This document shows, in pieces, positions 19,538-28,431 of a stretch of DNA of 50,607 nt (position 1 is its first letter; every line of letters begins with the position of its first letter). This DNA is from Acinetobacter sp. CFCC 10889 (GTDB lineage Bacteria > Pseudomonadota > Gammaproteobacteria > Pseudomonadales > Moraxellaceae). The translations under genes and the position numbers were made by a program. Under the pieces are notes generated by a model that was not told where the DNA came from, did no database searches, and was given only the letters and a program-made list of their open reading frames with translations. The stretch is from assembly GCF_003268395.1 (NCBI RefSeq), contig NZ_LQXQ01000029.1, positions 1-50,607 on the forward strand, read 5' to 3'.

Positions 19538-21484
19538 ATGAACAAAAAAATTATATTGCCTTTTGCTTTAACGGGTTTAATGGCTGCCCTGACAGCATGT
19601 GGTGGCGGTGGAGAAAGTGTCACGATCCACGAAGATCCAAACAAAGGTGTTACGACTTCAACCAATGGTTGTGAAGATACAGCAGCAAATAAATGTCAAT
19701 CTTTTGTGGTGGATTATCCAGTTGCGGGTCTAAATTTTGATTGTAGTAGTGATAAGAATAATCACTTTGTTACTGAGATTGTTAGTAGTGTCGCAATGGG
19801 TGCTTGTCCTTCTGGTGATAAAGTAAGTTTTTATATTCAAGGTGCTCAGTCTGCTAAAAAAATAGATCTAGGTACTGTGGACTTAGGCAAGATTCGTCCA
19901 TTGAAAGTGAATAGTCAGCCAGCTCAAATTAGCTTGATGGATATGGCAAGTGGTTTAACAGGCAAAGGCATAAGCAGTGCAAATGCTAATGATGAAACCT
20001 TTAGGGTTCTCACTGCTCTTGTACGGGTACTGCAAACAGCAGGGATTAAACAAGATATAGAGGTTGTTGCGGGTGATATTCAACCTGTGACATTATCAAA
20101 AGACTTAAAAGAAGATTTAAAAAATATTAAGTCTGATATTGCAGCACAAAATTTTAAAGACAGTACTTATGTAGAGCTTATTAAACCATGGCTAGATGTT
20201 TCTGCAATTACAGAAACATCTGCACAACAAGCAGCTGATCGTTTAATTAAACAAAATCAAGTGGGTATTTATACTACAAACTTCTTAATTTTTAGTAGCT
20301 CAAATGTTGATATTCGTGGCTTTAGTGGTAAGAGTGCAAGCAATAGTAAAAAAGAAACTATTGCAAATATGTACTTGCTCACCACACGTCAAGGTTATAG
20401 CACAGGCTATGCTATTCAGTGGACGGGTGTGCCAACACAAAAGGATACGGGTACAGAGATAAGCAGTTCGATCTTAAAATATTTGTTATTGACTCAGGCA
20501 GAGCCGAAGAAATTAAACGCAGATGCTCAAGGTGCATTGTTGAGTCAATTTAATAATAAAGTGACAAAGCCTTTTATATTTAAAGCAGCAAATAGTACAA
20601 CTGATAATTTGCAATTAACTCAAGGCGTTTTAATGAATGGTACCAATATTGCGGGTACTGAAGATATGTACAAGCGGGTTTTAAATACAGAGAAGGCACC
20701 AACTGATAAAACTGTATATGGTGAATGGCGTCAAACCCAAGGGACTGAAACCTTTACGGGAACGATTGATGTTTATAAATCAAATCCTGCAACTTATTTA
20801 ACCAATAAAATTTTCCGTACAGTGAATACGGTGAAAACGGGACAGAAATATATTTTCCCATTGTATGCAAATATTATCTTTAACTTTAATGATAAAAGCA
20901 TTGCCCCTGTGAAATTAGGTATTGTGATTGATGAGCATGGGGATATTCGTACCAATATTGGTCCAAATGCCACAGTGAATGATTTGACATCTAATCAATG
21001 TACAAATGTGAATGCTTCTACATATAAGGATGAAACAACAGGTGTTCAACAGTATAGAATTGGTACAACAGGTGCTGCGAACTACACTACAACTGATCCA
21101 GATAAATCGATCACCATTCGTATGATTTTAGCCAATCCAATTTTTGGTAATATTGATGGTGCTTTGGTCGGGCTAAATGATGCAATTGTCTACTTACCAG
21201 GTGAAACTGTTGGAACAGATAATACATTGACGCCAGGTGGTGTACGTTTGAATTTACAGCGTTTATTAAGTGATGAAACCACAGAGCGTGGTATTAATAT
21301 CACAGGTTGGAATGGTGATCAGGCAACTACAGCACAATGGGCAAATATGCAGGCTGTTTATCAAAGCATTTATAATGCAGCCAATGAAGATAAAGTAAAT
21401 GATGCACAAAAAGCATTAGCAAAACGTACTTTTGGTAGTTTAGGTGTTGAGTTACCAAGCTGTTATAAAATTCAAACCAAGTAA
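19538..21484 (+). CDS. filF: FilF, predicted lipoprotein of the fil system
   Basis: A 648-residue protein with a lipoprotein signal: MNKKIILPFALTGLMAALTAC, lipobox LTAC at 18-21, then GGGGES. Position +2 after the Cys is Gly, not Asp, so export to the outer membrane is expected. The body is rich in Thr, Asn, Ser and Gly, with a helical part early on (VTLSKDLKEDLKNIKSDIAAQ) and strand-rich sequence later; the four later cysteines may form disulfides. I recognise no enzyme motif. AAGGA precedes the ATG and it lies 12 nt after filE, closing the operon at a terminator. It could be a tip, anchor or adhesive subunit. Confidence 0.75.
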   Translation: MNKKIILPFALTGLMAALTACGGGGESVTIHEDPNKGVTTSTNGCEDTAANKCQSFVVDYPVAGLNFDCSSDKNNHFVTEIVSSVAMGACPSGDKVSFYIQGAQSAKKIDLGTVDLGKIRPLKVNSQPAQISLMDMASGLTGKGISSANANDETFRVLTALVRVLQTAGIKQDIEVVAGDIQPVTLSKDLKEDLKNIKSDIAAQNFKDSTYVELIKPWLDVSAITETSAQQAADRLIKQNQVGIYTTNFLIFSSSNVDIRGFSGKSASNSKKETIANMYLLTTRQGYSTGYAIQWTGVPTQKDTGTEISSSILKYLLLTQAEPKKLNADAQGALLSQFNNKVTKPFIFKAANSTTDNLQLTQGVLMNGTNIAGTEDMYKRVLNTEKAPTDKTVYGEWRQTQGTETFTGTIDVYKSNPATYLTNKIFRTVNTVKTGQKYIFPLYANIIFNFNDKSIAPVKLGIVIDEHGDIRTNIGPNATVNDLTSNQCTNVNASTYKDETTGVQQYRIGTTGAANYTTTDPDKSITIRMILANPIFGNIDGALVGLNDAIVYLPGETVGTDNTLTPGGVRLNLQRLLSDETTERGINITGWNGDQATTAQWANMQAVYQSIYNAANEDKVNDAQKALAKRTFGSLGVELPSCYKIQTK

Positions 21485-21510
21485 TCTTCAATACATAGAT
21501 AAAATAAAAA

Positions 21511-21533
21511 AACATCTTGCGAGATGGTTTTTT
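21511..21533 (+). terminator. terminator after filF
   Basis: CATCT (21513-21517) pairs with AGATG (21522-21526) with loop TGCG, flanked by A- and T-runs, and followed by TTTTTT. The stem is short but the T-tract is good. Confidence 0.65.
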
Positions 21534-21556
21534 ATGCTTTAAGGTTTTTTTTTAAA

Positions 21557-22138
21557 TTAGCCTGTATGATCTAAACGTGTACCTAGAGTTTCTAAATGGG
21601 TAGGAAATTGGTTATTTTTACGATCTGCAAAATAATGACGCAAGGTCCGTTCTACACTTGGAAAAGCCAATTCATTCCAAGGAATATCTTTTTCTTCAAA
21701 TAAACGACTTTCAATGGTTTCTTCACCTGCGCCAAAGTGCCCATCAATGATATTGCCTTTAAATAAGACATAGATTTGTCCAATTCGTGGAATATTGTAC
21801 ATACAATAGAGTTGTTCGATTTCGATCTCAGCTTCAGACTCTTCACGAGTTTCTCGTGCAGCACCTTGCTCCATGGTTTCAAACAATTCCATATAGCCCG
21901 CAGGGAGTGTCCATAAACCATAGCGTGGTTCTATTGCTCTGCGACACAGCAGAACTTTATCTCCCCAAAGTGCAAGTGCGCCACAAATTACTTTGGGATT
22001 GACATAATGAATCGTCCCACAATGGGTACAGACCTTTCTGACTTGATGATCACCCAAGGGAATTTTATCTATTGTTGTATGTCCACAGGCAGTACAAAAA
22101 CGCATAGGCTTGCTTGAAGTAAAAAGATAACTCAGCAT
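21557..22138 (-). CDS. Nudix hydrolase with N-terminal zinc ribbon
   Basis: A 193-residue Nudix enzyme, which hydrolyses a nucleoside diphosphate linked to another moiety. It has an N-terminal zinc ribbon, Cys15/Cys18 and Cys37/Cys40 (FCTACGH ... CTHCG), and the Nudix box GYMELFETMEQGAARETREE at about 89-108; the usual Gly near the end of the box is replaced (SEAE), a mild deviation. Substrate is unknown; the zinc-ribbon subgroup includes NADH- and ADP-ribose-type pyrophosphatases. Two starts are possible (22138 or 22105); neither has a clear ribosome site. It is divergent from the next Nudix gene. Confidence 0.85.
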   Translation of the reverse strand: MLSYLFTSSKPMRFCTACGHTTIDKIPLGDHQVRKVCTHCGTIHYVNPKVICGALALWGDKVLLCRRAIEPRYGLWTLPAGYMELFETMEQGAARETREESEAEIEIEQLYCMYNIPRIGQIYVLFKGNIIDGHFGAGEETIESRLFEEKDIPWNELAFPSVERTLRHYFADRKNNQFPTHLETLGTRLDHTG

Positions 22139-22230
22139 AACCGAATTTTAGTACTTTCGCATCATTTATAGCCTTATGTGTAAAATTTCATATATGATGG
22201 GAAAATAACAAAAACACTGAGAGAGGGTTT

Positions 22231-22844
22231 ATGCAGGAGCAATTATTAACACAGGTATTGCAACAACGGTTACGTTTTGCGAAAAGGACTTATCCTGCTC
22301 AAGCTGCTGTATTAATCGCAATCACCCAAGAAAAAGATCCTAAAATTTTATTAACTCGGCGTTCAGTGTATTTAAAAAATCATGCTGGTGAAGTTTCATT
22401 TCCTGGAGGGAACGTGATCCGAATGATACCAGTAATATCGTGGTAGCTTTGCGTGAAGCATGGGAAGAAACGGCATTAAATCCATTTGAAGTGACTTTGT
22501 TAGGTGATTTACCTATGGAGCGGGCACGTAGTGGTATGACAGTTAAACCTGTAGTCGGTTTGATTCCACCAGATGTAAAACTGATTGCTCAACCTACAGA
22601 AATTGATCGTATTTTTTATGCACCACTGAAAAAGTTAATGGAGTCTCAACCGATTCCATATGAAGTACGTTTGGCACATCAATCAGTTTATTTTCCGAGT
22701 TTAAGAGTGGAAAATGAGATTGTTTGGGGTTTAACTGCACGTATTTTAATATCGTTATTTCAATATGGTTTGAATTATCAAAAAAATTGGCCATTCCTAC
22801 TCAATTCACCCAATTTTCATTCTCAAATAAAAAATAAAAAATAG
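22231..22844 (+). pseudogene. CoA-pyrophosphatase-like Nudix hydrolase, frameshifted
   Basis: This gene would encode a NudL/CoA pyrophosphatase-type Nudix protein of about 204 residues. The first frame, from ATG 22231 (GAGAGGG 7-8 nt upstream), reads through HAGEVSFPGG and then goes off frame and stops at TAG 22444. The second frame carries the rest, VVALREAWEETALNPFEV, which is the Nudix box helix. Adding one A at 22411-22412 (AAC to AAAC) gives GGKRDPNDTSNIVVALREAWEE, the expected CoA-pyrophosphatase motif. So a single base is missing. As both halves are otherwise conserved, a sequencing error is as likely as true inactivation. Confidence 0.85.
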
Positions 22845-22895
22845 GATTTTGCGACAAGAATATTTACATAGAAACTTCACACAGGAATATTGCAC

Positions 22896-23426
22896 ATGAT
22901 GTATAAATTTAAAGGACATGCACCAAGGGCTTTACATGTACCATTTGATGGTTGGATTGCGGACAATGCGACAGTGATTGGTCAAGTTGAGCTTGGACAA
23001 AAAGTCAGTATTTGGTTTGGTGCGGTGATTCGTGGAGATAATAGCTGCATTCGTATTGGAAATTTTAGTAATGTTCAAGAAAATGCTGTACTACATACCG
23101 ATGCGGGTATTGATTTAAATATTGGGGAATATGTGACTATTGGGCATCAGGCGATGCTACATGGTTGTACGATTGGGGATAATAGCCTGATTGGAATCAA
23201 TGCAGTAGTCTTAAATAATGCGGTGATTGGGAAAAACTGTATTGTGGGGGCAAATGCACTTGTTCCTGAGGGGAAAGTGATTCCTGATAATTCTTTGGTG
23301 GTAGGTTCACCTGCACGTGTAGTCAAAACCTTAGATGATCAAGCAGAAGTGCGTTTGAAAATGAGCGCAATGCATTATGCACAGCACTTTCAGGATTTTA
23401 TAGATTTAGAAGAAGTGCATTTTTAA
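22896..23426 (+). CDS. Gamma-carbonic anhydrase family protein
   Basis: A 176-residue left-handed beta-helix protein of the YrdA/PaaY gamma-carbonic anhydrase family. Hexapeptide repeats ([20 protein letters not shown] ...) run through the centre, and the three zinc ligands are visible as His67, His84 and His89. Members bind zinc or iron; activity on CO2 is proven for only some, and others act as thioesterases. I chose ATG 22896 with AGGA 9 nt upstream; ATG 22899 is also possible. It is downstream of the frameshifted Nudix gene and ends at a strong terminator. Confidence 0.9.
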   Translation: MMYKFKGHAPRALHVPFDGWIADNATVIGQVELGQKVSIWFGAVIRGDNSCIRIGNFSNVQENAVLHTDAGIDLNIGEYVTIGHQAMLHGCTIGDNSLIGINAVVLNNAVIGKNCIVGANALVPEGKVIPDNSLVVGSPARVVKTLDDQAEVRLKMSAMHYAQHFQDFIDLEEVHF

Positions 23427-23445
23427 TTTTCATTTTTAGTTCATT

Positions 23446-23473
23446 AAAGCCAAGTTGAAACTTGGCTTTTTTT
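23446..23473 (+). terminator. terminator after gamma-carbonic anhydrase gene
   Basis: AAAGCCAAGT (23446-23455) pairs with ACTTGGCTTT (23460-23469), loop TGAA, followed by a T-run. Confidence 0.88.
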
Positions 23474-23567
23474 GTATTTTGCATGTCAGAATCTGATTGG
23501 AAATAGTCGCATGAATGATATGAGTGGAGTATCATAGTCGACATTTTTAAGACTAATTAGGTTGTGC

Positions 23568-24233
23568 ATGAAATTGCTGGCATTGGAAACTGCCAATGAG
23601 CAGTGTTCCGTTTCAATTGTTGATGAAACAAAAACACTTTTTTTTCAACTTGATACGCGAGCAAAGGCACAAACTCAAACCATTTTGCCGATGATTGAGC
23701 AAGGTTTTGCGCAAACTCAAACCCAAAATTCTGATTTAGCTGCTATTGCTTTTAGTCGTGGTCCAGGTTCTTTTAGTGGTGTGCGGATCAATGCCGCAGT
23801 CACCCAAGCTTTGGCTTGGGCAAACGATATTCCTGTGATTCCTGTGTCTACTTTGCAAGCTTTAGCTCAAGCGGCTTATCGTTTGTATGGTTTAGTTGAA
23901 GTGTCTGCTGTGTTAGATGCACGCATGAAAGAAGTCTATATGGCAAGTTTTCGTTTAGATGAAAATAACATTATGCAACTTGTAGACGAAGAAAAATTAC
24001 TAGATTATCAGCAAGCTTCTGAGTATCAAAAATTTACCTTGGTGGGTTCTGGTTCATCTTTAGTTAAGGAAGATGCAGTAGAGTTCCAATCTGCAATTGC
24101 AAATGCTGAAGATATTGCAACACTTGCACGTCAACAAGCGCAACAAAAACAAGGGTTAAGTGCAGAACTTGCCTTACCTGTTTATTTGCGGGATGATGCG
24201 TGGAAAAAAATTCCAGACCAGGGTAAACCTTAA
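23568..24233 (+). CDS. tsaB: tRNA t6A synthesis protein TsaB
   Basis: TsaB is an inactive paralogue of TsaD and scaffolds the TsaBDE complex that makes N6-threonylcarbamoyladenosine at tRNA position 37. The 221 residues begin MKLLALETANEQCSVSIV, an ASKHA-fold nucleotide-binding start, and contain the family hallmark AFSRGPGSFSGVRI and VSAVLDARMKEVYMA. The start ATG 23568 has AGG 6 nt upstream; a TTG two codons before is unlikely. uppP follows 15 nt after, so the two are probably co-transcribed. Confidence 0.94.
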   Translation: MKLLALETANEQCSVSIVDETKTLFFQLDTRAKAQTQTILPMIEQGFAQTQTQNSDLAAIAFSRGPGSFSGVRINAAVTQALAWANDIPVIPVSTLQALAQAAYRLYGLVEVSAVLDARMKEVYMASFRLDENNIMQLVDEEKLLDYQQASEYQKFTLVGSGSSLVKEDAVEFQSAIANAEDIATLARQQAQQKQGLSAELALPVYLRDDAWKKIPDQGKP

Positions 24234-24248
24234 TTTTTAGGATTGAAT

Positions 24249-25073
24249 ATGGATCTTTTACTGCTCTTAAAAGCAGCCATTATGGGGATCGTTGAAGGGA
24301 TTACCGAATTCCTTCCCATCTCAAGTACAGGGCATTTAATTCTTGCTTCTGAATTCATGAACTTTTGGACCAAAGAAAAAAGTGATGTCTTTGTAATCGC
24401 AATCCAGATGGGAGCGATTGCTGCTGTTATTTATGAATACTGGACAAAGCTTTGGGGGGCAGCAACAGGATTAGTTTCTGGTGAGCCAAAAGGACGTCAT
24501 TTAGGCATTAGTTTAATTCTTGCGTCTATTCCAATCATGTTGGTGGGGCTTACTCTTGGGCAACAAGTAAAAGCATACTTATTTAATGATATTTCCATTG
24601 CTTTAGGCTTAATCATTGGTGGTTTAATTATTTGGTGGGTAGAGAAAAACCCGCCTAAAGTCAATGCGGAAGAAGTTGAAAATATTTCCATTAAAGAAGC
24701 GATTTATATTGGTTTGATTCAAGTATTGGCTTTAGTGCCAGGAACATCTCGTTCAGGTGCAACCATTATTGGCGCAATGATGTTGGGTGTTTCACGTAAA
24801 GCAGCAACAGAGTTTTCATTCTTCTTGGGTATTCCTGTGATTGTAGGTGCAGGTATATTAGATTTGTATCAAAGCTATCATGTCTTTGAGGGAACACAGG
24901 ATTGGGTGGTTTTGGCTTTTGGTACATTGGTGTCATTTGTATCCGCTTTAATTTTGATTCGTGTGTTAGTCGCTTATGTGGCAAAGCGTGATTTCATGGT
25001 GTTTGCTTGGTATCGGATAGCCTCAGGTTTGATTATTTTATTATTTGCATTAACAGGTTGGAAATTATGGTAA
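24249..25073 (+). CDS. uppP: Undecaprenyl-diphosphatase (BacA/UppP)
   Basis: An inner-membrane phosphatase of 274 residues that recycles undecaprenyl diphosphate to the lipid carrier for peptidoglycan; extra copies give bacitracin resistance. Conserved catalytic regions are [18 protein letters not shown] (Glu16, Glu20, His29) and [10 protein letters not shown] at 164-173 (Arg168). Around eight hydrophobic segments are visible. AGGA lies 7 nt before ATG 24249. The stop overlaps the next start as ATGGTAA, so it is coupled to rsmJ. Confidence 0.96.
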   Translation: MDLLLLLKAAIMGIVEGITEFLPISSTGHLILASEFMNFWTKEKSDVFVIAIQMGAIAAVIYEYWTKLWGAATGLVSGEPKGRHLGISLILASIPIMLVGLTLGQQVKAYLFNDISIALGLIIGGLIIWWVEKNPPKVNAEEVENISIKEAIYIGLIQVLALVPGTSRSGATIIGAMMLGVSRKAATEFSFFLGIPVIVGAGILDLYQSYHVFEGTQDWVVLAFGTLVSFVSALILIRVLVAYVAKRDFMVFAWYRIASGLIILLFALTGWKLW

Positions 25074-25870
25074 GCGAAATTCGCTTATTTACCGAAATTG
25101 CATATTTAGAGAAAGCACAGTCTTACCAGTCTGTGCTTTCTTTACGTGGAGTCGAGGTAAAGTTGGTGCAGATTGAAAAATTGAATGCACGATTTTTAAG
25201 ATTAAATCCTGAAATCGCATTGTGTGTGGATGAAAATGGTCTATGGCTTTGTGCCAATGGCATGAAAATGCAGCCGGATTGGAATGCGGAAATTGCGCGT
25301 TTAAAACGTGCCAGTATCAAGTCGGAAATGATTGCAAGAGCATGTAATTTAGCAGAAAAACCCAAATTGATTGATGCAACCGCAGGACTTGGGCATGACA
25401 GCTTATTGATGGCGCATTTGGGTGCTGAGATTACTTTGGTTGAACGTCATCCGATTTTATTTACCTTACTTGAAGATTCCAAAACGCAAGCTGAGACCGA
25501 TCCATTTCTGAGTCAAATTGTGGCTCGTATCCATTTGGTTTTTTCCGATTCACATGCATTTTTAGCACTGCAAAATCAAGAACAACATCATTTTGATGTG
25601 GTGTATTTAGATCCTATGTTTCCTCAACGTGATCAAAATCAGCAAGCCATAAAGAAACAAGCCCAAGTGAAAAAGCAAATGCAGCTCTTACATTTACTTT
25701 TACCTGAAGATGGAGAAATGGATTTGGGTGATCATCTTTTAGTCTTAGCTCAAGCGATTGCTAAGCGTGTTGTGGTAAAAAGACCAAGACTTGCTGTTTT
25801 TTTAAATAATCAGCAGCCTGATCATCAATGGCAAGGGGATGCTTGTCGCTTCGATGCATATTTTAACTGA
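25067..25870 (+). CDS. rsmJ: 16S rRNA (guanine1516-N2)-methyltransferase RsmJ
   Basis: A 267-residue SAM-dependent methyltransferase that modifies G1516 of 16S rRNA. The SAM motif [20 protein letters not shown] is followed by [14 protein letters not shown], and the catalytic motif [13 protein letters not shown] is characteristic of RsmJ (YhiQ). I chose ATG 25067, which overlaps the uppP stop codon by 7 nt, over the longer frame from 25007 because the upstream 20 residues lie within uppP and have no family counterpart. No terminator is clear after it. Confidence 0.92.
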   Translation: MVSEIRLFTEIAYLEKAQSYQSVLSLRGVEVKLVQIEKLNARFLRLNPEIALCVDENGLWLCANGMKMQPDWNAEIARLKRASIKSEMIARACNLAEKPKLIDATAGLGHDSLLMAHLGAEITLVERHPILFTLLEDSKTQAETDPFLSQIVARIHLVFSDSHAFLALQNQEQHHFDVVYLDPMFPQRDQNQQAIKKQAQVKKQMQLLHLLLPEDGEMDLGDHLLVLAQAIAKRVVVKRPRLAVFLNNQQPDHQWQGDACRFDAYFN

Positions 25871-26006
25871 TGGCTTATGAGGAGTTTGGTAACTGCCTCA
25901 AAAAACATCAAAAAATTGTTATATAGTCTAAATACGCATTGATAATATTTTAAGCAAGCATAAACTAGCTGTGCTGATTTAAGCCACCTGCAATTACAGA
26001 ATCTTT

Positions 26007-27428
26007 ATGATAGACCTCAAACCTTCCATTAATTTTTGGCATGATTTAAAAAGTAATCAACGTGCAGGACTTTGGCTGTTTCTGGGATCACGTAAAGCAT
26101 TACAAATCGTTAGACCTTCAATTTTACAGTTAATTTTCTGGGGAATTTTAGGTGGTTGTGCCAATACATTATTCAGTTGGTTGGTTGCAGGTGAGGGCGG
26201 TATTTTTAACCGACAAGGATTGATCAGTTACGCACTTTGGCCTTTTATTGCTTTGATTGTCGGAATTTTCTTATCCCAGCGTACTGAAAATCCTCGCTTA
26301 ATGCTTGTACCCGCCTTATTGTGGTTGGTTTTAGATACACATATTGCATTTTTACAAAGTTTTATTCAGTTTTTGGGTTCTTTAGATTATTTACCCAATT
26401 TTAGCTATGACTATCTGCCTATTATTTTTATGGTGTTGTTTGTTTGGCAAAGTTTGGCTGTCGTTTGGGTTTTTGCGCGTGAGCTGCAATGGCCGTGGTG
26501 GGAACGTGCGCTGATTATTTTGGGAACATTGTTTACTTTGGTGGTGTGGCAAACTTCGATCCAAGATCAACCAATTTGGAAAGTTGAAGACATTCCACCA
26601 ACATTTGCAGAAGATGCATTTTATGCACAAAGCACTGTGTTGAATAAAGCATTAGAGCAAGTGCAATATGGTGAATTTGCCCAAACCCATTGGTACTTTT
26701 TAGGCGTCGCAGGGGGAACTCAAGATGTCTTTAAGTATGAAATAGAACGGATTAAAGAACAATTTGATACGCGTTTTGGTACATTTGGACGTTCAATCGA
26801 GTTAATTAATAATCCTGAAACACGCACAACAATTCCATTAGCCTCTAAAACCAGTATGGAGCTTGCACTACGCCGTATTGGGCAGCAAATGAACCGTGAA
26901 AGTGATGTGTTATTTTTATACATGACTTCGCATGGCTTACAAAATCAGTTTGAAATGGAAAATGATCCATTAGACTTAGATGATGTTGACCCAAAATGGC
27001 TGCGTGATACTTTAGATAAATCGGGTGCACGTTGGAAAGTGATCGTGATTTCGGCATGTTATTCAGGGAGTTTTATTCCTGCGTTGCAAGCACCTGATAC
27101 TTTAATCATCACTGCTTCAGCAGCAGATCGTGCATCTTTTGGATGTTCAAATGAAGCAGATTATACTTATTTTGGTCGGGCATTTTTTGATCAAGCAATG
27201 CGTGAGCAAACTTCACTAAAAGCTGTATTTCAACAAGCTTCTGAAACAGTTGCAAAATGGGAAAATGCACAAGGCTTTGAACCCTCTGAACCACAATGGG
27301 TGATTGGAAAAAATATTGAATTGGTATTGCCGCAGTTGGAACAACATTTATTTCCACAAGTGAACCAAGTAACAGCTACACCAGAAACAGTAATGCCGCC
27401 AAATAATCAAGCACTTGCTGAGCAATAA
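26007..27428 (+). CDS. Membrane-anchored C13 (legumain-like) peptidase
   Basis: A 473-residue protein with an N-terminal half of about five or six membrane segments (residues 30-185) and a C-terminal C13 cysteine peptidase domain, probably periplasmic or cytoplasmic depending on topology. The clan CD dyad is visible: His309 in LYMTSHG and Cys351 in VIVISACYSGSFIP, followed by LIITASAADRASFGC. Legumain-like peptidases cleave after Asn or Asp; substrates of bacterial C13 membrane proteins are unknown. No ribosome site is obvious before the ATG. fghA begins 10 nt after it. The family call is firm; the role is not. Confidence 0.85.
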   Translation: MIDLKPSINFWHDLKSNQRAGLWLFLGSRKALQIVRPSILQLIFWGILGGCANTLFSWLVAGEGGIFNRQGLISYALWPFIALIVGIFLSQRTENPRLMLVPALLWLVLDTHIAFLQSFIQFLGSLDYLPNFSYDYLPIIFMVLFVWQSLAVVWVFARELQWPWWERALIILGTLFTLVVWQTSIQDQPIWKVEDIPPTFAEDAFYAQSTVLNKALEQVQYGEFAQTHWYFLGVAGGTQDVFKYEIERIKEQFDTRFGTFGRSIELINNPETRTTIPLASKTSMELALRRIGQQMNRESDVLFLYMTSHGLQNQFEMENDPLDLDDVDPKWLRDTLDKSGARWKVIVISACYSGSFIPALQAPDTLIITASAADRASFGCSNEADYTYFGRAFFDQAMREQTSLKAVFQQASETVAKWENAQGFEPSEPQWVIGKNIELVLPQLEQHLFPQVNQVTATPETVMPPNNQALAEQ

Positions 27429-27438
27429 GGAATAGATA

Positions 27439-28272
27439 ATGGAATTATTACAAAAAAATAAATGCTTTGAGGGTGAGCAACGCATTTATCAAATGGATTC
27501 AAAATATTTAAAACATCCAAGTAAATTTGGGGTGTTTGTACCACCACAAGCCACTACTCAGAAATGTCCAGCATTAATTTATCTTGCGGGTTTAACTTGT
27601 ACTGAAGAAACTTTTGTGATTAAGGCACATGCACAACGTTTAGCAGCACAATTGGGATTGATTTTAATTACACCAGATACTTCACCACGTGGTGAAGATG
27701 TTGAACAAGGCGATTCATGGGACATTGGGCAAGGGGCAGGATTTTATTTGAATGCTACACAGCAACCTTGGGCTGAGCATTTTCAAATGGAATCTTTTCT
27801 GATTAATGAATTGTATCCATTGTTATTGCAAAAATTACCGATTTTAAATCAGAAAGTTGGAATTTTTGGGCATTCAATGGGTGGACATGGAGCATTAACC
27901 TTAGCATGGAAATATCCTGAGAAATTTAAATCTGTTTCGGCTTTTGCACCAATTTGTGCGCCAAGTGTATGTCCATGGGGTGAAAAGGCATTCTCAAATT
28001 ATTTAGGCGATGACCAAGCTGAGTGGGCAAAGCATGATGCAACACAGTTGGTTTTAGTCAAAGGTGCATTATTTAATGAAGTACTGATTGACCAAGGTGT
28101 TAATGATCAATTTTATAGTCAGTTACATCCTGAAGCTTTACAAAAAGCATGTCATCAAGTCGGGCAAAAACTGACTTTGCGCATGCATGATGGTTATGAT
28201 CACGGATATTTCTTTATTCAAACTTTTGTGGATGAGCATTTACAGTTTCATGCTACACAATTGCAAAAGTAA
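27439..28272 (+). CDS. fghA: S-formylglutathione hydrolase
   Basis: An esterase-D-type alpha/beta hydrolase of 277 residues that releases formate from S-formylglutathione in glutathione-dependent formaldehyde detoxification. The nucleophile elbow GHSMGGHGAL places Ser146, and LAGLTCTEETFVIKA and DTSPRG are family marks; the acid and His are in VLIDQGVNDQF and DGYDHGYFF. AAGGA is 7 nt upstream. The usual partner, the glutathione-dependent formaldehyde dehydrogenase, is not adjacent. Ten bases separate it from the C13 gene, but a functional link is not evident. Confidence 0.93.
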   Translation: MELLQKNKCFEGEQRIYQMDSKYLKHPSKFGVFVPPQATTQKCPALIYLAGLTCTEETFVIKAHAQRLAAQLGLILITPDTSPRGEDVEQGDSWDIGQGAGFYLNATQQPWAEHFQMESFLINELYPLLLQKLPILNQKVGIFGHSMGGHGALTLAWKYPEKFKSVSAFAPICAPSVCPWGEKAFSNYLGDDQAEWAKHDATQLVLVKGALFNEVLIDQGVNDQFYSQLHPEALQKACHQVGQKLTLRMHDGYDHGYFFIQTFVDEHLQFHATQLQK

Positions 28273-28283
28273 TAAAAATAATG

Positions 28284-28315
28284 TCGAGTAATGTGGCTTT
28301 AGAGACATTGCTCGA
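28284..28315. other. hairpin after fghA
   Basis: TCGAGTAATGT (28284-28294) pairs with ACATTGCTCGA (28305-28315) with one T-G wobble, loop of 10 nt. No T-run follows on the plus strand, so it is not a classical terminator; it may be a stability or rho-related structure. Confidence 0.4.
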
Positions 28316-28431
28316 ACAAAATGTAGGCTATTTATTTTCATTAAAAAACGCTATACACTGAATTTGTTAAAAGTGAAAAATACAGTTTTACAATGGTCTT
28401 TATGATTCTGACATATTAAAAATAAGAGAAA

